NCBI RefSeq assembly: GCF_046197865.1
Contig: NZ_CP166990.1
Span: forward strand, 806,001-870,000
Origin: JAHKLT01 sp046197865
GTDB taxonomy: Archaea; Methanobacteriota; Methanobacteria; Methanobacteriales; Methanobacteriaceae
DNA: 64,000 nt
Direction of reading: 5' to 3'
The notes under the pieces were generated by a model that saw nothing but the letters and a program-made list of their open reading frames with translations, had not been told where the DNA came from and ran no database searches. The position numbers were made by a program, and so were the translations under genes. The stretch's first letter is position 1. Each line of letters opens with the position of its first letter. Below are positions 1 to 10,800 of the stretch, piece by piece.

Positions 1-362
1 GATGATGATGAGAAAACAATTTTTTTAATATTTTGATTTTTACAAGCTATAATCAATTTAACTGTTGCATCTACATTATTTTCATTTGATTTTAAAGGTT
101 CATCTACACTTAATGGTACACTTGCCATAGCTGCAAGGTGAAAAACATAATCAATATTTTCTAATATCTTATCTAAATCTAAATCATTTAAGTTTCCTTT
201 AATGATTCTCATATTTTTATGTTCTGGATTTTTTAAATTATTTATTTTTCCAGTAGATTCATTGTCAATTATAGTGATTTGATTATTATCTACTAATTCA
301 TCAACAATGTGGGATCCAATAAATCCTAATCCTCCTGTTACAACAATATTTTTATTTTTCAT
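1..362 (-). CDS. NAD-dependent epimerase/dehydratase (UDP-glucose 4-epimerase-like), 3' part missing
   Basis: The reverse strand reads from an ATG at 362 into an open frame of 120 codons that runs off the left edge. It opens with the Rossmann nucleotide-binding motif VVTGGLGFIGSH, has an IIDN segment at the end of the second strand (typical NAD-binding position), then VFHLAAMASVP and IVFSSS, all hallmarks of extended short-chain dehydrogenases acting on nucleotide sugars. The Y-x3-K catalytic pair lies beyond the edge, so substrate cannot be judged. Divergent from the ALP gene at 605. Probably makes a sugar precursor for surface glycans or pseudomurein; that role is inference. Confidence 0.9.
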   Translation of the reverse strand, partial: MKNKNIVVTGGLGFIGSHIVDELVDNNQITIIDNESTGKINNLKNPEHKNMRIIKGNLNDLDLDKILENIDYVFHLAAMASVPLSVDEPLKSNENNVDATVKLIIACKNQNIKKIVFSSS

Positions 363-492
363 AATAATTTTCCTAATTTTTAAATTAATTTAATATTTGT
401 TTTTGTAAACTTATTAAATTTATTTATTTTATATGAGGGATTTTATTTTCAAGTTCAATTCATAATTCTTAAATATTACTTGAATAATATAT

Positions 493-500
493 TTTATATA
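493..500 (+). promoter_or_regulatory. TATA box candidate for the first ALP gene
   Basis: TTTATATA lies about 105 bases before the coding start. An archaeal start site about 25 bases downstream would leave a leader of about 80 bases that contains the GGAGGT ribosome binding site at 585-590. Seen by eye only. Confidence 0.45.
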
Positions 501-604
501 TCTAAAGTAATTTTTATTTTTTATAAAGAGAAATTGTTTTAGATGAATGAAATAATTTTTTAAAAAATTAAAAAAAAACGAAATGGAGGTCGTTTAAAAT
601 TAAT

Positions 605-3600
605 TTGAAAAAAGGAATAATATTAATAAGTTTAACAATGTTAATATTATTCTCAATTAGTTCAATTAGTGCTGAAGAAATTAGCACTAATATTGAAGAA
701 GTTAGTGATGTAGGATTTGAAACTACAGCTAGCTATGATAAAGAAATTTATGTAAACACTACTGGCAGTGATGGTAATTCTGGTAGTAAAGATAATCCTT
801 ATGCTACTATTAATCAAGGTATATCAAGTGCTTCTGATTCTGAAGATGTAGCTATTTATTTAAGTGAAGGAACATTTGATGGTACTGGAAATGTTGGGCT
901 AACAATTAATATTGATCATCAATCAAATGGTGGTAGTTTAACTTTTATTGGTAGTGGAAATAAAACAATAATAGATGCACAAAGAATTTCAGATATTTTT
1001 TATATTCCTAATTATAATTCAAATATTACTTTTATTGATATTACTTTTATTAATGGTAATGGTCAGTATGGTGGTTCTGTAATTTATAATCAAGGAAGTT
1101 TAACAATTCAAAACTGTATTTTTCTTAATAATTCAGATGCAAGTAATGGTGGTGCAATTTATCATTCTGGAAATGATATAAGTATTTTAAATTCTATTTT
1201 TGAAAATAACTCTGCAAATACACGTGGTGGTGCTTTATATATACAAAGTGCAACAACAATAAATCTAATAAATAATATTTTTAAAAACAACTATTTTAAA
1301 GCCACATCTGGAACCATGATTGGAACAGGTGTTTGTATTCAAAATTCAGATAATGCAAATATCACAAATAATAAATTTATTAATCATTCTTCTGGATTAA
1401 CTGCACGTGATGGTGCTTTATATCTTATTTCAGTTGATGGGTATCTAACTAATAATACATTTGAAAACTGTCAACATATTGGAACAACATATTCTATTGT
1501 GTATCTTTCTGGAAACAATTATCTCAAAGATAATAAATTTATTAACTCTTCTAATACAAAAGGTAATCTTTATAATGCTGGAAATATGAATGTTAAAATT
1601 AATTATGATGATGCTATTGTTACAGGTCCAACTTTCACTTTAACTGCAAATGTAACTGATGATAATGATAATAAAATTACAGGAGGATCTGTCAATTTTT
1701 ATGCAAATGATATTTTAATAGGTTCTGGAACTGTTGATAATGGAATTACTACTTGGACAGGTAATAAATTATTAACTACTGGAACATATGAACTTAAAGG
1801 AGATTATGTTAATAAATATGGAGATTCTGAAATAATATCAGGTACTTTAACTTACACTGCTCCAATTATTACAACTGTGGAATATTGGGTATCTAATGTT
1901 GGTAATGATAATAATCCTGGAACTGAAAATAGTCCATTTTTAACTATTAATAAAGCTATACAATCTGCAAGTAATTTAAATAATGTCATTATTTATTTAA
2001 AAGGAGAAACTTTTTTAGGAATCGGTAATGTTGATTTAGAAATAAATTTAGCTAACATTGATTATGGAAGTAGTATTACATTTATTGGTTTAAATAACAT
2101 AGCTACTATTGATGGCCGGGAAACTAATTCAATCTTTAAAAGTATTGGATCTCAATCTGTAGTAAATCTCATAAATATGACTTTGAACAATGGTAAATCA
2201 CAATATGGTGGTGCAATAACTAATCAAGGTGTTCTTACTATAGAAAATTGTACTTTTTCAAATAATTATGCAACAAGTCACTATGGTGGTGCAATATATC
2301 ATAATTCTAAAAATTCTTTAACTATAAACAATTCCACCTTTGAAAATAATTCAGCTAATTATTATGGTGGTGCAATAGCAGTATACCAATATTCTCCTAA
2401 TGTTATTTTAACTAATAATGATTTTATTAATAATAAGGTAAGGACTGCTGGTCAAGGTGGAGCATTGTATGCTAATTATGTTTCAAGTATTTCTTTAATT
2501 AATAATACATTTATTGATAATAGTATTGTAACAGGAGGTACTGGTGGTTCAGCATATATCTATCCATCTGAGGAATCATATATTGAATTAAATAAATTTA
2601 TCAATAGTAGTTCTGGAACATATTCTGGATTATACTTAAGCTCTTCTGTTAAGGGAACTGTAAAAAATAATCAATTTATTAATTGTACCAATACTGGAAC
2701 ATCAAAAGATTTGATTTACCTCGCAGGCAATAATTTCCTTGAAGGCAATACTATAAAAAATTCTTCAAGTTCAATCGGACATATATATAATGCAGGGTAT
2801 ATGAATGTTAATATAACCTATGAAGATAATACTGTTGATTCTACTTCTTTCACACTTAAAGCTACAATAACTGATGATATGGGAAATTTAATATCTGGTC
2901 CTACTTCTGTTTCAAATGGTATTTCATTTTATATTAATGATACATTATTAGGTTCTGCAAGAATTTTAAATGGTGAAGCAATATTATCATATGTTGGAAT
3001 TCCAGATAATGGAATATATAATTTAACTGGAGACTATTTAAGAAAATATCAAATTTCAACAGTAGAATCTGCTACATTAATTATTTCTATCAATAGAGAA
3101 AATGTTGATATATATGTTGCTACAAACGGAAGTGATGAAGAAGGTGATGGTAGTTTCTTAAAACCATTTAAAACTATTCAACATGCTATAACATATGGAT
3201 TTACACAAACTATTTCTCCAGTGATTCATATAATGGAAGGAGTTTATTCTGGAAATAAAAATACAAATATATCTGTTTCTAATGCTGGAATATTAACATT
3301 AGTTGGTGAAGGATACAATAATACAATTATTAATGGAGCTGACAATAGTTGGTTTTTCTCTTTTGGAAATAGTCTTGATGTGATTTTTAAAAATATAACA
3401 TTTAAAAATGGTTTTGTATATAATACAAATCTTATAACTGCAAATAATCTTAATATGATTGATTGTATTATGAATGATAATTATAACAATCGAAATACAA
3501 TTCAAGCTTCAAATTTTAATGCAAATAATCTAACATTTATAAATAATTCCGGACCTATTTTTTTATTTACTAATGGAGGAATTGCTAATATTAATAATTC

Positions 3601-6600
3601 TTATTTTGCTGATAATAGTAATAGGGTAATATATTCAACTTCTCGGGCCAATGTTAATATTAATAATTCTTATTTAATTAACAATTATTTCACTGGTTAT
3701 TCTTATGATTTTGGAGGAGCAATATTCACTGTTGGAATTTTAACCAGTATAAATAACCATTATGAAAATAATAAAGGACCTAACTCTGGTGCTATTGCTG
3801 CTGGAACTGTCTATTCAATAAAAGACACATTTATTAATAATTCTGCTATTCATGCAACTTCTGGTTTTGGAGGAGCTATTAATGGTGCTGCTTCTGTTGA
3901 TGGTGGTGCTTCTGTTATAAATGGAACATTTATTAATAATTCTGCTACTAATGGTGGAGCATTATATAATGTTAAAGAAATAATTAATTGTACTTTTATA
4001 AATAACACAGCAGGAACTTTTGGTGGAGCAATTTATTTAATGTCTAGTGCAACCATTAAAGGCAATGATTTTATAAATAATACTGCTAATACAAATGGAA
4101 ATGACATTTATTTATATGGTAATTCAATGATTAATAATATTACAATAGTTTTTAATAATACATTTATTACAAATATTGGTGATTTTTTAATAGCAAACAT
4201 TTATCATATAGACAATGCAATTATTGGTGCTCAAAACATTCAATTTTATATCGATGATGATTTTATTGGAGTTTCTTCTATACAAAATGGTATCGCTAAA
4301 TTACAAAATTCTGATTGGATTGATGGAGAATATACATTCTCTGGAAAATATATTAATGATGATGGATCAATTTTATATCAAAATGGAACAGTTATTGTTG
4401 AATTAATAATGCCTTTAAATAATTATACTGTGTGGGTATCTGATAATGGAGGAAATGATATTACAGGTAATGGATCTTATGAAAATCCATTTAAAACAAT
4501 ACAAAAAGCATTAGAACATGCTTATACAATGTCTAGAAATATTACTGTTCAAATTATGGAAGGAAACTATAATGGAATTGGAAATACTGAAATATCACTT
4601 AATAATAATGTAATGTTGACTTTCATTGGTTTAGATGTTAACAATACAATTATTGATGGGGAAAATATTAATAAATTTTTTATTATAACCTCTAAAAATA
4701 ACATTTATTTTTATAATTTAACTTTTAAAAATGGATTCACTAGCTCCGTAGATCAACTTTCACCAATATGGATTTCTGAAAATAGTAATGTCATATTCAA
4801 TAACGTTAATTTTATTGATAATCATGGATATCGCGGAGGAGCTATTACAAATTATGGTAATTTAATTATTAATGATTCTTATTTCTATAAAAATGGAAAT
4901 GGCGAAAAAGGAGGATCAATTTGGAATAAAGGTCTTTTAACTATTGATAATTCTGAGTTCTTCTTAAGTTATGCAGGCTATGGTGGAGTTGTATGGAATG
5001 AAGGTACTTTAAATTTCTTCAATTCTGAAATACGAGATAGTTTAGTATATCGTGGTTCTGAATATGCTGTTTTTGAAGGATCTGGAAATGTGACAACTAC
5101 CAATTCTAAAATATGGACCTCTGATTTTGATGTTACTGGACTTATTTTTGTAGATGGATTTTATTTACCTAATCAAGCTAAAAGAGTAAGTATAAATGGA
5201 AATAACGTTTATATGTATAATATTACTGTTGAAAGCTTTAATAATGAAGTTTATTTTTCTTCAGATACTTGGGGTAGAGCGAATATTAATGTTCTTGAAG
5301 CATATGATTGTATTTTTATTAATTTAGATTATATAACAATTAATACTTTTATTTCATCATATTTTGATTCATGTATATTTGATAATGTATCTAAAATATC
5401 TTTTTTACAGCCAACTTCTGGAAATCAAAATAATACTATTATTAATTCTATAATTTTGACTAATTTAGAGTTTAGAGAAGATTTTAATAATATCAATTTA
5501 AATTATAATTGGTGGGGTACTAATAATCCAACTTATTTAATAGGTGGTGTTGAATATACTCCTGATACTTGGATAATTTTAGATGTGATTATTGATAAGA
5601 TTGATGATTTATCTAAAAACATCACAATTTCATTAAACAAATATACTGATGGAGTTAATGTTTATGGTTATGATGGATTTTTATTTGAAAGGGAATTCAT
5701 ACTAGAAACTAATAATGGTACTATTACTCCAAATTCAGGAAATATGGGAGAAATTTCAAGTATTTTTACAAGTAATAGCTATGGTAATAATACAATCAAT
5801 GTAACTGTTGATGGATACACACTTACTTTTGAATTTATATTATATTCTTCTGATGTTAAGATAGTTGTTGATAATTTTACAGGAGATGCTGGTGAAACTA
5901 TAGTGATTCCTGTTTATGTTTCAGCTAATGGAACTATTGTTAATAATGGAACTATTTATATTACAATTGGTGATAAAAAATATAATGCAAGTGTTTTTGA
6001 TGGATTAGCTAATATTTCTATTGTTATACCAAGCAATCCTGGTAATTATAATTTAACTGTTTTATTTGATGGCGAAAGTGTATTTAATAACAATGTTGCT
6101 AATTTTACTTTAACTGTTAATAAGTTTGATGTGGGCATGGTTGTTGTTGCTCCTTCTGTTGATGTTACTGAAAATGGTACTGTTATTGTTACTTTCAATG
6201 AAACTGATGTTGATGGTAATATTGCTATTAATGTTAATAACAATAATTATGAGGTATCTATTATTAATGGTGTTGCTACTTATGTTTTACCTAAATTAAA
6301 TGTAGGTACTTATACTATTACTGTAACTTATGCTGGTAGTAATAAATATAATGGTGTTAAAGATAAAACAAATTTAATTGTTTCCAAGGCTAATGCTACT
6401 TTTAATGTTACTGTTCCTGGTGTTTTATCTGATGAAAATGGTACTGTTGAGATTAGTGGTCCTAGTGATGCTACTGGTAGTGTTATTGTTACTGTTAATG
6501 ATAAAAATTATCCTGGTACTTTAGTTAATGGTAAAGTTGTTGTTGATTTGCCTGTTTTGAATCCTGGTTCTTATACTGTTACTGTTACTTATAGTGGGGA

Positions 6601-7687
6601 TGGTAAGTATGCTTCTAATGTTTTCACTAGTGTTTTAACTGTTAAGGATATTTCTGAGCCTACTTTATCTTTTGATAATGTTGTGATGTTTTATCAGGAT
6701 GGTACTCGTTTAGTTGCTCTTCTAACTGATGCTCGAGGTAATCCTATTGTTAATCAAACTGTTGTTTTAGTTATTAATGGTCAATCTTATTCTCGTTTGA
6801 CTAATGGTACTGGTCATGCTAGTATTGCTTTGAATTTGGATCCTGGTTCTTTTAATGCTTCTGCAACCTACACTTATGGTAATGGTTCCATTTTAACTCT
6901 TAATAATACTGTTTTCATTAATTCTACTGTTCAAGGTTCTGATTTGACTAAACTTTATCGTAATGGTAGTCAGTATCAAGCTACTATCTTAGATAAGGAT
7001 GGTAATCCTATTGCTAATACTGATATTACTATGAATATTAATGGTGTTATGTATACTCGTAAAACTGATTCTAATGGTGTTGTTACTTTATCTATTAATT
7101 TAGATCCAGGTGAATATATTATTACTGTTAAAAATCCAAAAGATAACTTAACTAGAAGTAATATAATCACTGTTTTACCTACACTCATATCTGAAGACCT
7201 TACTAAGTACTATCGTAATGCTAGCCAATACAATGTCAAAGTTATTAATGAGAAAGATGAGTTAGTTAAAAATACCGAAGTTACTATGAATATTAATGGT
7301 GTAATGTATAAAAGATCTACTAATAATGAAGGAATTGTTACTTTAAGTATTAACTTAGACCCTGGTGAATATATTATCACCGTAGAACATCCTACAAGCG
7401 GCCTCCACATAAGTAATATAATTAAAGTACTTCCAACATTAAAAGGCCAAGACATCACAATGGAAAATAACAATCGTAAACCATATGAGGTTACTCTTGT
7501 TGATGGTACAGGTAAAGCTATTGCAAATAAAATGATTAAAATTAATATTAATGGTGTTTTCTATGAACGTGAAACCAATTCTAATGGTGTTGCTCGTTTA
7601 AATATTAATTTAGATCCAAACACATACATTGCAACAGCAGAATACGATGGATACTACACATCCAACATAGTAAAAGTAAACACATAA
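605..7687 (+). CDS. Giant adhesin-like protein, beta-helix plus Ig-like and C-terminal repeats
   Basis: Secreted surface protein of 2360 residues. A hydrophobic signal peptide (about residues 5-23) precedes four right-handed beta-helix blocks, each opening with a Y/W-V-x-N-x-G-x-D...NP(F/Y)-x-T-I motif near residues 49, 426, 836 and 1275. The blocks are rich in NNS, GGAIY and F-x-NN turns, as in Methanobrevibacter ALPs. Ig-like repeats start near 1749. Four ~85-residue repeats (near 2023, 2110, 2195 and 2280) with the cores NINGV and NLDPG end the protein. No C-terminal membrane anchor or sorting signal is seen, so the repeats may hold it to the cell wall (inference). The start is TTG at 605, 14 bases after GGAGGT (585-590); an in-frame ATT at 599 has better spacing. 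Starting at the first in-frame ATG (638) would cut into the signal peptide. Confidence 0.9.
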   Translation: MKKGIILISLTMLILFSISSISAEEISTNIEEVSDVGFETTASYDKEIYVNTTGSDGNSGSKDNPYATINQGISSASDSEDVAIYLSEGTFDGTGNVGLTINIDHQSNGGSLTFIGSGNKTIIDAQRISDIFYIPNYNSNITFIDITFINGNGQYGGSVIYNQGSLTIQNCIFLNNSDASNGGAIYHSGNDISILNSIFENNSANTRGGALYIQSATTINLINNIFKNNYFKATSGTMIGTGVCIQNSDNANITNNKFINHSSGLTARDGALYLISVDGYLTNNTFENCQHIGTTYSIVYLSGNNYLKDNKFINSSNTKGNLYNAGNMNVKINYDDAIVTGPTFTLTANVTDDNDNKITGGSVNFYANDILIGSGTVDNGITTWTGNKLLTTGTYELKGDYVNKYGDSEIISGTLTYTAPIITTVEYWVSNVGNDNNPGTENSPFLTINKAIQSASNLNNVIIYLKGETFLGIGNVDLEINLANIDYGSSITFIGLNNIATIDGRETNSIFKSIGSQSVVNLINMTLNNGKSQYGGAITNQGVLTIENCTFSNNYATSHYGGAIYHNSKNSLTINNSTFENNSANYYGGAIAVYQYSPNVILTNNDFINNKVRTAGQGGALYANYVSSISLINNTFIDNSIVTGGTGGSAYIYPSEESYIELNKFINSSSGTYSGLYLSSSVKGTVKNNQFINCTNTGTSKDLIYLAGNNFLEGNTIKNSSSSIGHIYNAGYMNVNITYEDNTVDSTSFTLKATITDDMGNLISGPTSVSNGISFYINDTLLGSARILNGEAILSYVGIPDNGIYNLTGDYLRKYQISTVESATLIISINRENVDIYVATNGSDEEGDGSFLKPFKTIQHAITYGFTQTISPVIHIMEGVYSGNKNTNISVSNAGILTLVGEGYNNTIINGADNSWFFSFGNSLDVIFKNITFKNGFVYNTNLITANNLNMIDCIMNDNYNNRNTIQASNFNANNLTFINNSGPIFLFTNGGIANINNSYFADNSNRVIYSTSRANVNINNSYLINNYFTGYSYDFGGAIFTVGILTSINNHYENNKGPNSGAIAAGTVYSIKDTFINNSAIHATSGFGGAINGAASVDGGASVINGTFINNSATNGGALYNVKEIINCTFINNTAGTFGGAIYLMSSATIKGNDFINNTANTNGNDIYLYGNSMINNITIVFNNTFITNIGDFLIANIYHIDNAIIGAQNIQFYIDDDFIGVSSIQNGIAKLQNSDWIDGEYTFSGKYINDDGSILYQNGTVIVELIMPLNNYTVWVSDNGGNDITGNGSYENPFKTIQKALEHAYTMSRNITVQIMEGNYNGIGNTEISLNNNVMLTFIGLDVNNTIIDGENINKFFIITSKNNIYFYNLTFKNGFTSSVDQLSPIWISENSNVIFNNVNFIDNHGYRGGAITNYGNLIINDSYFYKNGNGEKGGSIWNKGLLTIDNSEFFLSYAGYGGVVWNEGTLNFFNSEIRDSLVYRGSEYAVFEGSGNVTTTNSKIWTSDFDVTGLIFVDGFYLPNQAKRVSINGNNVYMYNITVESFNNEVYFSSDTWGRANINVLEAYDCIFINLDYITINTFISSYFDSCIFDNVSKISFLQPTSGNQNNTIINSIILTNLEFREDFNNINLNYNWWGTNNPTYLIGGVEYTPDTWIILDVIIDKIDDLSKNITISLNKYTDGVNVYGYDGFLFEREFILETNNGTITPNSGNMGEISSIFTSNSYGNNTINVTVDGYTLTFEFILYSSDVKIVVDNFTGDAGETIVIPVYVSANGTIVNNGTIYITIGDKKYNASVFDGLANISIVIPSNPGNYNLTVLFDGESVFNNNVANFTLTVNKFDVGMVVVAPSVDVTENGTVIVTFNETDVDGNIAINVNNNNYEVSIINGVATYVLPKLNVGTYTITVTYAGSNKYNGVKDKTNLIVSKANATFNVTVPGVLSDENGTVEISGPSDATGSVIVTVNDKNYPGTLVNGKVVVDLPVLNPGSYTVTVTYSGDGKYASNVFTSVLTVKDISEPTLSFDNVVMFYQDGTRLVALLTDARGNPIVNQTVVLVINGQSYSRLTNGTGHASIALNLDPGSFNASATYTYGNGSILTLNNTVFINSTVQGSDLTKLYRNGSQYQATILDKDGNPIANTDITMNINGVMYTRKTDSNGVVTLSINLDPGEYIITVKNPKDNLTRSNIITVLPTLISEDLTKYYRNASQYNVKVINEKDELVKNTEVTMNINGVMYKRSTNNEGIVTLSINLDPGEYIITVEHPTSGLHISNIIKVLPTLKGQDITMENNNRKPYEVTLVDGTGKAIANKMIKININGVFYERETNSNGVARLNINLDPNTYIATAEYDGYYTSNIVKVNT

Positions 7688-7710
7688 GATTAAAACTTTT
7701 TGAATTTTTT

Positions 7711-7754
7711 CTTTCCTATATTTTTTATGGGAAAGAAATACTTTTTTCTTTTTT
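7711..7754 (+). terminator. Stem-loop and T-run after the first ALP gene
   Basis: CTTTCC (7711-7716) pairs with GGAAAG (7730-7735) and is followed by a T-rich stretch at 7742-7754. It sits 24 bases after the stop codon, as expected for a transcription terminator. Confidence 0.5.
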
Positions 7755-7882
7755 AAACCTTTTTTGTATAATTATAAATATTACTTTAATAAATATTATT
7801 AAATGTAGTCAATTTTTTTATAATTTGATTTATGTTCGACTATATTTCACATAATTAATTGTAAAAGGAGGTGAAATTTGTT

Positions 7883-10800
7883 ATGAAAAAATTAAACATG
7901 ATAATATGTGTAATGTTATTATTATTTTCGATAAACCTAGTAGCAGCTGATAATTTCACTGATGTTAATTTAGATATTGTTAATCAATCAAATGATTTTG
8001 ATAGTTTATATTTCAATGAAAATCAAGAAGATTTCAATGAATATTTGGATGATTTTAATATTTATGATTATTCAATTTGTTATGATCAATATATTCGTTC
8101 ACCACAAGTTATTTTTATTACAGAAGATAATTATGAAAATTATTTTAATAAATACACTGGTGTAATTAATGATAATGCAGATATTATTGGTGGAGATATA
8201 TTGAAAATTGGAAATTTCACAAATAAAGCATTTGTTATTGATCGTAAACTTACTATTACTTCAATATCTGATTATGATACAATAAATAATGGAGTTATTT
8301 ATTTAGTTAGTGGTAGTGATGAATCTATTATTACTGGATTAAGAATCATTAATACTGATGTAACTATTTTAAATAATGGTGTTCAAGGACCTAGATTACA
8401 TGGTATTTCTATTATGAATTCTAATAACAATGTTATTTCTTATAATTATATACGTATAGGAAAAGCTTTGGGAGTTTATGGAATGCCTATGGGATGGTCT
8501 AGTAATAATACGATTGTTTATAATGATATTAAAACAAGTTTTACTACTGTAATGCCTATGGGATTATGTCATAATAATAATATTTCTTATAATATTATGG
8601 AAACCTTAGATGTTAGAGAGGGAACTACTTCTAATGTTATATATTATAATCAATTTGGTCATGCTGATTATGGTGGACCCTCAACTTGTAATAATAATAT
8701 TATTTCAAATAATTATTTAAAATGTGCTAGTACTAGTGAATGGTGTATTGTGTTAACAGTTGCAGGTAACTCTCAAAACACAACTATTATTAACAATACT
8801 GTTGTTTTAGGAGCAACAGGCATATCAGCTTATGGTGGCAATATAAAAATTGAAGGAAATACAATACTTGAAAGTGTGGTTAGTATAGGTTCATTTGGAG
8901 ATAATATTCTTGTTTCAAATAATACTATTTTAGCTAATTATGCAATATCTGGAATAAATGTTAATAGTTTAGAAGGAAATTTTAATCATAATATATCCGT
9001 ATGTAACAATAGTCTTTATTTTAATAATACTCATCAAGGCATTATTGTAAGTGGATATGGTGCTAATATTTTCAATAATAATCTTTACTTTAATAATGGT
9101 ACTTATTATGGAATTTATGTAAATGGAAATTATTTAAATATTTATAATAATTCTATTAATATGGGATATTATGGTAAAGGAATTGGAATTAATGCTAATT
9201 CAGCAAAAATTTCTAATAATTATATTTATTCTGTTGTAGATGATGGAATTGAATTAATAGGTAGTTACAATGTAATTGAAAATAATTTTATTTATACTAA
9301 AGCAAGAGGTATTTCTATTAATTCTCCAAATAGTAAATGTTATGATAATATTATAGATAATAATGTTATTTTTAGCGATGGTTATGGAATTTTTATAAAT
9401 GGTTTAGTATATCATACTGTTATTTCTAATAATATTATTGAAACTAATAGTAGTGAGGGAATTTATAAAAATATACCTGATGAAAATACTGATGATAATT
9501 CCGATAATAATATTAATGGAGTTATTCATGATGCATCTGCTTTAATTATTGATGATAATAATTTTTATTTGTATTTTAATAGCGAAGGTTATTTAAGTTA
9601 TACTTTTAAAGAAGGAAAAGTACCTACAATATTTTTCACATTTTTAACAAATAAAAATATTTATTTTGATAATAAAGTCAATATTATGAGCAATAAAATG
9701 GGAAATCTTTTATTAAATGTTACAATTCATTTTATTGGGGATTCTAGTGGATCCATTGTTCAAGATTTTAAATTTTATAATAATGGAAAAACAGGCATTA
9801 TTTTAGATAGTGTTGATGAAATTTTATTAAAAAATAATAATTTAACTATTTTATCTAATTCTAATCAATACATTGTTTATGGTATTTTGATTAAGGGAAT
9901 TTGTGAAGATATAATTATTTCAAATAATAATATCTATATTAATTCAAAATCTAACAATGCGTATGGTATTAATATATTAGCAAATAATAATCAATTTGAA
10001 TTTTCAAAGAATTTTATTATTTCAAATAATAATATTAATATTTTCGCTACAGGTTTAGCTGAAGGATTATATACAGATTCATTAGTAAATAGTAATATTT
10101 CAAATAATACAATTAATATTATATCTGATTCTTTTGCTTATGGTATAGCAACAGCTAATATAATTGGTAGGCAATATGGATTAAATATTACAGATAATAT
10201 TATTATAATTCATTCAAAAAGTATGGTTTATTTAATTGAATTCCATATGAGTGATAATTGTAATATTAAGAATAACTATCTTTGGGGAGAAGGTAATGGT
10301 ATTTATGGAATAAGTACTTATAAATCGAGCAATGTAACAATATCCAACAATGAAATTTTCGCTTTTGGGGGTGATTTGTTAAATATAGAAACCAATGATG
10401 ATATTATGGGCAGTGGAAATGCTGCTATTATTATTTTGGGTTCCAGTAATAATATTGATGTATTTAATAATTTAATTTATACTAATGCCTCAAAGCAAAT
10501 TATTGGCAGTGAATTAAATCCAACTGTTAATTTTTATTCTAATAGTCATATTATTGATAATTTTAATTATATGAATTATTTTAATAATGAAAATTATTTA
10601 AAAGAAGGTATACTTTCATCTGGTGATGTTATTTTATTTAATAACTTTACTAATGAAATTATTTTTATTATAGACATTTCTATTAATATTTTATCATATA
10701 AAAATAAAGATTTCAATGGTATTTTAAAATTAATAAGTGGATCTAATGGTTCTAATATTTCTAATCTAAACTTTAATGGTGGAATTTTATCATTATCAAA

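Noticed and set aside
7871..7882. GTG at 7871 as start of the second ALP
   Set aside because: This codon is part of the GGAGGTG ribosome binding site; ATG 7883 has correct spacing and starts directly at the signal peptide.
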